This document shows, one piece after another, positions 43,195 to 49,429 of a DNA stretch of 55,178 bases. A model generated the notes under the pieces. That model did no database searches. It saw nothing but the letters and a program-made list of their open reading frames with translations, and was not told where the DNA came from. How positions within the stretch are numbered: the stretch's first letter is position 1; each line of letters opens with the position of its first letter. The DNA comes from an uncultured Bradyrhizobium sp. (GTDB lineage Bacteria; Pseudomonadota; Alphaproteobacteria; Rhizobiales; Xanthobacteraceae), in assembly GCF_936943645.1 (NCBI RefSeq), contig NZ_CAKZJO010000061.1, positions 1 through 55,178 of the forward strand. Reading direction: 5' to 3'. The position numbers and the translations under genes are program-made.

Positions 43195-43240
43195 ATAGAG
43201 ATATATACTCAATACCAATATATACTAAGTACAATTAAAG
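43195..43240. promoter_or_regulatory. AT-rich shared promoter with TATATACT direct repeats
   Basis: TATATACT occurs at 43203-43210 and 43219-43226, and TATACT can serve as -10 on the plus strand. The region is far more AT-rich than any other in the window. It lies between the monooxygenase and its divergent TetR regulator, so it is the likely operator-promoter. It may also serve both directions. Confidence 0.5.
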
Positions 43241-43250
43241 GCAAGGGCTG

Positions 43251-43889
43251 ATGGACGACAAGGACAACCGCCGAACCCGCAAGCGTTTGGCCACGCGTCA
43301 GAGCATTTCGGACGCAGCGACCCGACTGTTCATGGAAAGGGGGTTCGACGCCGTGACGATTGACGACGTTGCTGCTGTCGCTGACGTCGGGCGCATGACG
43401 GTCTTCAATCATTTCCCTCGCAAAGAGGATATGTTCTTCGACCGTGAGGAAGAGATCCAGGCTTTGGCCTTCGGAGCTGTTCGCGGACGCAGGCCCGGCG
43501 TTTCGCCGATCGAAGCGGTCCGGATACTGGCGCATGACCTCGTTACGCGGGATCATGAGTTCATGCTGCTGTCCGACGACACGAGGCGGTTCATCAAGAC
43601 GGCCATGGACAGTGAAGCGCTCAAGGCGCGAGCGCGGGAAATGCGAGACGATTTTACCCGCGCACTTGCCATTGTGCTGGCCGAGACCGCCAACCAACCG
43701 ACGGATGATCCGAACGCTCATCTTGCAGCCGGACTGATCGTATCGGTTTGGACCGTAGCCTTTGCCGAAGCGCAGAAGCTTTTTGATCGCACGCGGAACG
43801 CAAGCGAAGCGAAGCGCTGCTTCATTACGGTCATCGACCGCGGGATCACAGGCACCGCAGCAGCGCTCGCCGAGACGGCTTACGTTTGA
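43251..43889 (+). CDS. TetR family regulator divergent from FAD monooxygenase
   Basis: The 212-residue protein has the TetR helix-turn-helix: TRQSISDAATRLFMERGF followed by TIDDVAAVADVGRMTVFNHFPRKEDMF. The C-terminal ligand domain is unlike the other TetR in the window. The arrangement, monooxygenase divergent from TetR with under 100 bp between, is typical of ligand-inducible detoxification. The start follows GGCAAGGGCTG. Base composition is less GC-rich than neighbouring housekeeping genes. Confidence 0.92.
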   Translation: MDDKDNRRTRKRLATRQSISDAATRLFMERGFDAVTIDDVAAVADVGRMTVFNHFPRKEDMFFDREEEIQALAFGAVRGRRPGVSPIEAVRILAHDLVTRDHEFMLLSDDTRRFIKTAMDSEALKARAREMRDDFTRALAIVLAETANQPTDDPNAHLAAGLIVSVWTVAFAEAQKLFDRTRNASEAKRCFITVIDRGITGTAAALAETAYV

Positions 43890-44025
43890 TACGGCAGCAG
43901 TGGCAGAATGCCCGCTTCTAGCCATTCCTTAAATAGAGCGGCCTTTAGCTGAGGTCTGCTTCTGGCCCACAGCAGCCATCGTCAGGCGAATAATAGCCGC
44001 CCGATTGATCACTTCGACTTTCAGA

Positions 44026-44145
44026 TCATCTCGCAGAAGGACCGTGCAGGAATAACGCGCATCCGTAGATCAGGGCGATCAGGAATCCAAATGGCCATAG
44101 CGTTAGGGCCAGTATTAAGGTGGTGTCGATGTTGCCATCTCCCAT
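44026..44145 (-). CDS. Candidate 39-residue membrane protein
   Basis: ATG at 44145 to TGA at 44026 encodes MGDGNIDTT, then a continuous hydrophobic run of 19 residues ending IALIYG, then CALFLHGPSAR. This is a single transmembrane helix with an acidic N-terminus and a basic C-terminal end. The only possible ribosome site is GGGCGGA just before the start. No homologue is recognised, and codon use is mixed. A palindrome 52 bp upstream could be its operator or that of the divergent gene. Confidence 0.35.
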   Translation of the reverse strand: MGDGNIDTTLILALTLWPFGFLIALIYGCALFLHGPSAR

Positions 44146-44196
44146 CGGTCCGCCCGCTTCGCTCTCGATCGTGACGATGCTTGTTGCGTTCAACGA

Positions 44197-44209
44197 AAGG
44201 TAGTACCTT
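44197..44209. promoter_or_regulatory. Palindrome AAGGTA-G-TACCTT between two divergent small genes
   Basis: A perfect 6+1+6 palindrome lies 30 bp before the start of the secreted-protein gene and 52 bp before the start of the candidate small ORF. It is an operator-like site by symmetry and position only. Confidence 0.3.
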
Positions 44210-44238
44210 CGGGGCGAGATGCATAGGGAGACGCCGTC

Positions 44239-44706
44239 ATGAGCTTCTCGTTACGTGTATCGGCCCCGCTGTTTTGTATGGCCCTGATGATCTCGGGATC
44301 GAGCGATCCCGCATTGTCGCAGACTGCAACGACGCTTCCCAACGTCACCGTCGACGCTCCGACGGTCAGGCCGAAGCCGAAGCAGCACGCGGTTGCGCGG
44401 CATGCTGTCAACATCCAGGCGACCACGACCGTCGGAACGATATTGGCTGCGCCGATCTCGGACTCGGCAAAGCTCGCGAAATACGCGAGCGTCACCGGCA
44501 GCTGCGTCGGTGGTTGCTCCACGAGCTTCAAATCCGGATCCGCCCCCTGGCACGGCTGCTCGATCTCGTCCTATCCGGCGCTGTCGCCGACGTGCAGGAA
44601 CGTCGCAAACTTCAAGACCTATGAAGAGTGCCGGGCGGCGTCGATGTTGATGGGATGGAGACCCAACGACATTCCCTGGTACTGCAGCAGCCTGGCCTTG
44701 AAGTAG
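44239..44706 (+). CDS. Cysteine-rich secreted protein of unknown function
   Basis: The 155-residue ORF starts at an ATG after AGGGAGACG. A signal peptide (LRVSAPLFCMALMISGSSDPALSQ) is followed by a Thr/Pro/Lys linker (LPNVTVDAPTVRPKPKQ), a short helical region and a C-terminal cysteine-rich domain with CVGGC, GC, C, C and WYC, six or seven cysteines in about 70 residues, suggesting disulfides. No family is recognised. It lies alone within the accessory block. Confidence 0.65.
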   Translation: MSFSLRVSAPLFCMALMISGSSDPALSQTATTLPNVTVDAPTVRPKPKQHAVARHAVNIQATTTVGTILAAPISDSAKLAKYASVTGSCVGGCSTSFKSGSAPWHGCSISSYPALSPTCRNVANFKTYEECRAASMLMGWRPNDIPWYCSSLALK

Positions 44707-44802
44707 CCGGCCACGCACGCCATCGACGATAGCCGGCGGCCGACGGCTATCCTCGCATCGTCATGCCCGGCAGCATCGGCAGCATCGGCTGCCGGCGGAG
44801 CC

Positions 44803-46050
44803 TTATGAGAGCTGGGATGCCGCTGCGGTCAGCTTCACGGGGAGGGGGCGCGGAAGGCGCAGCCCTCGCGCCAGCGCCGTGCGGCGCGTTGCGGGTTGTC
44901 TTGCCGGCAGCTTTCCAAGATTAGCAAGGATCTGCGTCAACGCGATCCTGACCGCCGGCTCGATCTTCGCGCAGATGAACCAGCAGGCCAGCACAAGCAG
45001 GCCGAGCGCGATCCACAGGGCCGAGGTCGCATCCAGGCCCGTCTCGACCAGGGCGCGGATGATCGCCGTGCCGATGACGTTGTGGGTGAGATAGAGCGGG
45101 TAGGTGATCAGTCCCAGCGTTCGCAGATAGGCCGGTGCTTCGGAAGGCATGGTGCCCGCCGAGTGCCTGTTTCGTCTCGCGGCAACAGCGATGAGGAGCA
45201 CGGCAAACGCCCAGACCATGATCGGCACCAAGGCCGATTGATCCGCGATGGCGGGGATCGAGGTCAGGAAGAAGGAAGCGAAGAAGTAGATCTCCGCCGC
45301 GCCCGAAACACAGGTGACGGCAAAGGCGATCTTCTCGAGCGCCGTCAGCTCCCGGTTCGCGGAGATGAACAGCCAGATGCCGAGCGCGAAGAAGCAGCCA
45401 TGGCTCAGCAGGAAGGCCGCGCAGGGCACCCGGAACATCAGGATGACGAGATAGGGCAGGTCGGACGGCGTCGTGCACGACAGCACCAGCAGCGCGACGG
45501 CATTGAAGATCGCGCTGTAGATGGTGAGGCCAAAGGCCAGATGCCGCAGGGTGATCCTCCGCGTCAGCATCGCGCAAAACACGAGGCCATAGAATGCCGT
45601 CTCGGCGGCCAGCGTCCAGTAGACCTCGTCGAGCCACTGGCCCGTGACGCCCTTGGGGACCATCAGCATCGCGTGGATGTAGGGCACGATCAATTCGGAA
45701 GCCGGGCCGCTGCCGAACAGCAGCAGAACGAGCAGGGTCGCGGTGGCGCAGACCCAGACCGCCGGATAAAGCCTGAGCGCGCGGCCGAGCAGGAACGCGC
45801 CCGGCGAAGACTGGGCCGCCGAATTGGCGATGACGAAACCGGAGATGACGAAGAAGATCTCGACGCCGACCCAACCGAACCAGGTGAAGGGGGCGGCGGA
45901 GGGGTAGAGGACATCGGCGGCAACGGTGCGCTCAAAGCCGGGGACGCCGATCGAGGTCCAGGCCCAGGACCAGAACATCTGATGAAAGATGGCAACGCCG
46001 AGCGCGGCGGCGAAGCGCAAGGGATCCAGCAGGGGCAAATGGCTCTTCAC
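44803..46050 (-). CDS. Acyltransferase 3 family membrane protein (OafA-like)
   Basis: The 415-residue integral membrane protein has about ten hydrophobic helices. The N-terminal LLDPLRFAAALGVAIFHQMF carries the R-x10-H pattern of acyltransferase 3 enzymes, and the FFVISGFVIANSA and RALRLYPAVWV motifs follow. Such proteins O-acetylate or O-acylate surface sugars, Nod factors or glucans from the cytoplasmic acyl-CoA. There is no C-terminal SGNH domain. The start at 46050 precedes repeat family A. Its target sugar is unknown. Confidence 0.9.
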   Translation of the reverse strand: MKSHLPLLDPLRFAAALGVAIFHQMFWSWAWTSIGVPGFERTVAADVLYPSAAPFTWFGWVGVEIFFVISGFVIANSAAQSSPGAFLLGRALRLYPAVWVCATATLLVLLLFGSGPASELIVPYIHAMLMVPKGVTGQWLDEVYWTLAAETAFYGLVFCAMLTRRITLRHLAFGLTIYSAIFNAVALLVLSCTTPSDLPYLVILMFRVPCAAFLLSHGCFFALGIWLFISANRELTALEKIAFAVTCVSGAAEIYFFASFFLTSIPAIADQSALVPIMVWAFAVLLIAVAARRNRHSAGTMPSEAPAYLRTLGLITYPLYLTHNVIGTAIIRALVETGLDATSALWIALGLLVLACWFICAKIEPAVRIALTQILANLGKLPARQPATRRTALARGLRLPRPLPVKLTAAASQLS

Positions 46051-46176
46051 GGCAACGGACCGGGTTCATGCAACGATCTTGCTGGAAATAGTGAAGGCGC
46101 CCATGGCGCTCTGCGACGTCGGTCACACTTGGTCCGCTGCGGCTCGAATGCGCAGATGTCTTGGTGAGTTAAGGCT

Positions 46177-46316
46177 CTCGTGCCCCGGACGCAGCGCAGC
46201 GTCACTTCGACGGTGCGCTGCAGAGCCGGGGCCCAGGTCTCCATTGTGGCGTGTTGCCTCCTGGGTCCCGGCTCTGGGCAGCAGCGTTGCACGCTGCAGC
46301 GCGTCCGGGACACGCG
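46177..46316. repeat. Nested palindromic repeat, family A (copy 3)
   Basis: It has the same outer arms CTCGTGCCCCGGACGC / GCGTCCGGGACACG and inner arms GCAGAGCCGGGGCCC / TGGGTCCCGGCTCTG as the copies at 100-235 and 32112-32246. It lies between the acyltransferase and rpmG. Confidence 0.85.
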
Positions 46317-46324
46317 ACCCCAAC

Positions 46325-46348
46325 GAAAACGGGGCCCGAAAGGGCCCC
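46325..46348 (-). terminator. Terminator for rpmG
   Basis: GGGGCCC-GAAA-GGGCCCC is followed, on the minus strand, by GTTTTCG. It lies 28 bp downstream of the rpmG stop. The T-run is short but the stem is strong. Confidence 0.7.
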
Positions 46349-46375
46349 GCAAAAACTCAGTCGTTCGTCCGCGTC

Positions 46376-46543
46376 TTACTTGATCTTGGCTTCGCGGAAT
46401 TCGACGTGCTTGCGCGCCACGGGATCGTACTTCTTCTTGACCAGCTTGTCGGTCATGGTGCGCGAATTCTTCTTGGCGACGTAGTAGAAGCCGGTGTCGG
46501 CCGAGGACACGAGCTTGACCTTGATGGTGACCGCTTTGGCCAT
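46376..46543 (-). CDS. rpmG: 50S ribosomal protein L33
   Basis: The 55-residue protein MAKAVTIKVKLVSSADTGF continues with YYVAKKNSRTMTDKLVKKKY and DPVARKHVEFREAKIK, the classical cysteine-free L33 of the large ribosomal subunit. The zinc-binding CxxC pairs of the C+ form are absent, as in many alphaproteobacteria. The ribosome site GAGG is 10 bases before the ATG. A good promoter lies upstream (TTGACA-N16-TAGGTT) and a terminator downstream, so it is monocistronic here. In related genomes rpmG follows divK-pleD. Confidence 0.97.
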   Translation of the reverse strand: MAKAVTIKVKLVSSADTGFYYVAKKNSRTMTDKLVKKKYDPVARKHVEFREAKIK

Positions 46544-46603
46544 GTTCAGAACCTCAGGAATGAAGGGAATCTGGAGCCGGCCAAACGGCCCGCGTTGGCC
46601 GGC

Positions 46604-46631
46604 AACCTAGCCAGAAACGGCTTGATGTCAA
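46604..46631 (-). promoter_or_regulatory. rpmG promoter
   Basis: On the minus strand, TTGACA (46626-46631) is separated by 16 bp from TAGGTT (46604-46609), about 60 bp upstream of the rpmG start. The -35 is consensus. Confidence 0.7.
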
Positions 46632-46668
46632 GGTTTTACACCCCCAAGAACCACCCAAATCGGCCCTT

Positions 46669-47994
46669 TTAAGCTTCGAAGAAGCGGTTTTTCGGCCGCG
46701 GCAGGCCCAGATTCTCCCTCAAAGTGGGCCCTTCATACTCCTTCCGGAAAATCCCGCGCCGCTGCAGCTCCGGGACGACCTTGTCGACGAAATCGTCGAG
46801 CCCGGCAGGCAGGAACGGGAACATGATGTTGAAGCCGTCCGAGCCGCGCCCGACCAGCCATTCCTCCATCTGGTCGGCAATGGTTTTGGCGGTGCCGACG
46901 AAGGACAGGCCGCCATAGCCGCCGACGCGCTGGGCAAGCTGGCGCACGGTGAGCTTGTCGCGGGCGGCGAGATCGACCATGCGCTGGCGGCCGCTCTTGC
47001 TGGCATTGGTCTCCGGAATCTCAGGCAGCGGTCCGTCGGGATCGAAGCCGGACGCATCGGTGCCGAGGATGACGGAGAGCGAAGCGATCGCGCTGTCGTA
47101 ATGCACGCGGCTGTCGAGCAAGGCGCGCTTCTCCCTGGCCTCGTCGACGCTGTCGCCGACCACGACGAAGGCGCCGGGCAGGATCTTGAGGTGCTCGGGG
47201 TCGCGGCCGACCTTCGCCATGCGCCCCTTGATGTCGGCATAGAGCTTTTGCCCGTCGGCAAGGCTGCCGCCGCCGGTGAACACGGCTTCCGCCGTCTCGG
47301 CGGCAAGCTGCTTGCCGTCTTCCGATGCGCCGGCCTGCACGATGACGGGCCAGCCCTGCACGGGCCGGGCGATGTTGAGAGGGCCGCGCACCTTCAGATA
47401 TTTGCCGTTGTGGTCGAGCGTGTGCATCTTGGCGGGATCGAGGAACAGCCCGCTCTCGACGTCGCGCACGAAGGCGTCATCGGCGAAGGAATCCCACAAG
47501 CCCGTGACGACGTCGTAGAACTCGCGGGCGCGCTTGTAGCGCTCAGCATGCTCCATGTGGTCGTCGAGGCCGAAATTCAGCGCCGCATCCGGGTTCGAGG
47601 TGGTGACGATGTTCCAGCCGGCGCGGCCGCCGCTGAGATGGTCGAGCGAGGCAAAGCGGCGCGCGACGTGATAGGGCTCGTCGAAGGTGGTTGAGCCTGT
47701 CGCGACCAGGCCGATCCGTTCGGTGACCGCCGAGAGCGCCGACAGCAGCGTGAACGGCTCGAACGAGGTCACGGTGTGGCTGCGCTTCAGCGCATTGATC
47801 GGCATGTTCAGCACGGCGAGGTGATCGGCCATGAAGAAGGCATCGAACTTGCCGGCCTCGAGCTTCTGGACCAGCTGCTTGATGTGAACGAAATTGAAGT
47901 TGGCGTCGGGCCAGGCCCCGGGATAGCGCCAGGCGCCGGTATGGATGCTGATCGGGCGCATGAACGCGCCAAGCTTGAGTTGCCGTTGTGCCAT
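46669..47994 (-). CDS. LLM-class flavin-dependent monooxygenase (NtaA/SnaA/DszA type)
   Basis: The 441-residue protein starts at the ATG at 47994. It belongs to the luciferase-like group that uses FMNH2 from a separate reductase: FMADHLAV near residue 55, TGSTTFDEPYHVARRFASLDHLSGGRAGWNIVTTSNP-type core around residue 105-140, and the QAGASEDGKQLAAETAEAVF block. These motifs resemble nitrilotriacetate and dibenzothiophene-sulfone monooxygenases. No NADH:FMN reductase is adjacent. The gene is out of place between rpmG and the NUDIX gene, suggesting insertion into a conserved block. Confidence 0.92.
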   Translation of the reverse strand: MAQRQLKLGAFMRPISIHTGAWRYPGAWPDANFNFVHIKQLVQKLEAGKFDAFFMADHLAVLNMPINALKRSHTVTSFEPFTLLSALSAVTERIGLVATGSTTFDEPYHVARRFASLDHLSGGRAGWNIVTTSNPDAALNFGLDDHMEHAERYKRAREFYDVVTGLWDSFADDAFVRDVESGLFLDPAKMHTLDHNGKYLKVRGPLNIARPVQGWPVIVQAGASEDGKQLAAETAEAVFTGGGSLADGQKLYADIKGRMAKVGRDPEHLKILPGAFVVVGDSVDEAREKRALLDSRVHYDSAIASLSVILGTDASGFDPDGPLPEIPETNASKSGRQRMVDLAARDKLTVRQLAQRVGGYGGLSFVGTAKTIADQMEEWLVGRGSDGFNIMFPFLPAGLDDFVDKVVPELQRRGIFRKEYEGPTLRENLGLPRPKNRFFEA

Positions 47995-48103
47995 CGCCCC
48001 GTATCCGTTCTGGGTGTCGTTGGGGAAAGAGATAGGCACGCCGGGGAGCTGCGCCATTGGGGGAGGCGGGAAGAATCTTTTGTTTTTGCCGGCTCTCCCA
48101 GCA

Positions 48104-48202
48104 CGTCATTCCGGGGCACGCGAAGCGTGAGCCGGGAATCCATACTTCCGATCATGGTTATGGATTCCGGGCTCGCGCCAAGCGGCGCGACCCGGAATGA
48201 CG
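48104..48202. repeat. Palindromic intergenic repeat, family C (copy 2)
   Basis: The arms CGTCATTCCGGGGCACG ... GGGAATCCAT and ATGGATTCCGGGC ... CCCGGAATGACGG match the copy at 28371-28482. It lies between the monooxygenase and NUDIX genes. Confidence 0.8.
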
Positions 48203-48216
48203 GGACGAGGAGGGGC

Positions 48217-48966
48217 TCAGCCCAAAATATCCTTCTGCATCTTGCCGCCGTAGAAATGGAAGAACGGCACCGGCGCATCGTGGCGCAAGGGGCCGGTGGC
48301 AAGCCGGGTGTCGAGCTCGTTGAGCACGTTGCGCGTCATCGGATGCAGGTCGGCGAGCGGCTTTGAGCCGAGCTCGACCCAGACCAGCTCGACCAGCTCG
48401 GCATCGGCATGGATCACGCCATCGACGCGATGGGTGATCGCGGAGGCATCGGCGGTGAAGAAGCGCGTGTCGAACCGCTTGACGCGGCCGGGCGGGGTGA
48501 TCGCGCGGGCGATCAGGAACAGGCTCGAGGGATCGGGCAGCAGGCCTGCCTCCGCGAACGGCTTCCAGGGACCCTCGAGCTTGGCCTTGCCCTCAATCTT
48601 GCGGCCGAGACAGAGACCGGTTTCCTCGCAGGCTTCGCGGATCGCGGCGACGGCCAGCGACTTGGCGCGCGAGGCGGGAGTCTTCGGGCTGCCCTTGGCG
48701 AGATTGGCTTCCAGCTCGGCGGTGATGGGCGCAGCACAGGGCACGCGGTAGTCGGCCTTGTCGACACGTCCGCCCGGGAAGACGAACTTGCCGGGCATGA
48801 ACACCACCTTGTCGTGGCGCTTGCCGACCAGCACTTTCGGAACGGCGCTGCTGCGATCGACCAGGATCAGGGTCGCCGCATCCTTCGGGCGGAAGTAGGG
48901 ATGATGATCGGCTTCCTTCTCCTCGTGAACCCGGGCCTTCTCCGCTGCCTGCGCCGTATCCGTCAT
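48217..48966 (-). CDS. NUDIX hydrolase
   Basis: The 249-residue protein has a Nudix box split by an insertion: GKFVFPGGRVDKAD is followed after about 40 residues by VAAIREACEETGLCLG, giving the GX5EX7REUXEEXGU metal-binding signature. The long insert resembles the mammalian NUDT19/RP2-like class acting on CoA or acyl-CoA diphosphates. There is no signal peptide. It is the first of the minus-strand group with DUF983 and rnr upstream. Confidence 0.9.
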   Translation of the reverse strand: MTDTAQAAEKARVHEEKEADHHPYFRPKDAATLILVDRSSAVPKVLVGKRHDKVVFMPGKFVFPGGRVDKADYRVPCAAPITAELEANLAKGSPKTPASRAKSLAVAAIREACEETGLCLGRKIEGKAKLEGPWKPFAEAGLLPDPSSLFLIARAITPPGRVKRFDTRFFTADASAITHRVDGVIHADAELVELVWVELGSKPLADLHPMTRNVLNELDTRLATGPLRHDAPVPFFHFYGGKMQKDILG

Positions 48967-48995
48967 ATCCTCACCCAGACCGTTCTTCTATTTGC

Positions 48996-49427
48996 TTACA
49001 CAGGCGGAATACCATCCGGAGGGTTCTCGTCAAACCCGTGCATGCGCAGAGCCCATTGCAAGCCGACCACAGCTCCCTTCACCGGCTGCAGCAGCGCGAG
49101 TGAGGCGACGAAAGTGAAGGGCAGGTAGGCCGCGAAGCTGAGCCAGACCGGCGTCGAATAATTGGTCTCGATCCAGAGGATCGCGGGCACCACGATGTGG
49201 CCGACGATGACGATGACGAGATAGGCGGGCAGGTCATCGGCCCGATGCGGCGTGAAATCGAGCCCGCATTTGGCGCAATTGTCCGCCGTCTTCAGGAAGA
49301 CGCGGAACAGCTTTCCCTGGCCGCAGCGCGGGCAGCGGCCGCGAAAGCCGCGCTTCATCGCCGCAAAGACATCGCGCTTTTCGACCAGCCCCGTCTCGCG
49401 CGTCCAGATTTTTGGGGCCGTGCTCAT
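48996..49427 (-). CDS. DUF983 family membrane protein
   Basis: The 143-residue protein has a zinc-ribbon-like N-terminus (RGRCPRCGQGKLFR ... CAKCGLDFTPH, four cysteines), followed by two hydrophobic helices (YLVIVIVGHIVVPAILWIE and WLSFAAYLPFTFVASLALL). This is the DUF983 layout, function unknown. The start at 49427 is taken, but an in-frame ATG at 49436 overlaps the rnr stop. The gene is translationally adjacent to rnr, 2 bp apart or overlapping. Confidence 0.9.
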   Translation of the reverse strand: MSTAPKIWTRETGLVEKRDVFAAMKRGFRGRCPRCGQGKLFRVFLKTADNCAKCGLDFTPHRADDLPAYLVIVIVGHIVVPAILWIETNYSTPVWLSFAAYLPFTFVASLALLQPVKGAVVGLQWALRMHGFDENPPDGIPPV

Positions 49428-49429
49428 CG

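Larger units (their letters stand above)
43890..44238. other. Intergenic stretch with one candidate small ORF and a palindrome
   Basis: It holds a degenerate copy of an intergenic motif (AGGTCTGCTTCTGGCCCA at about 43951-43968), a 39-codon candidate on the minus strand (44026-44145) and a palindrome AAGGTA-G-TACCTT (44197-44209). Otherwise it shows no coding signal. Confidence 0.5.

Noticed and set aside
44021..44224. 67-codon minus-strand frame in the 349-bp gap
   Set aside because: It is in a different frame from the 39-residue hydrophobic candidate, is rich in Arg/His/Pro, and has no ribosome site.
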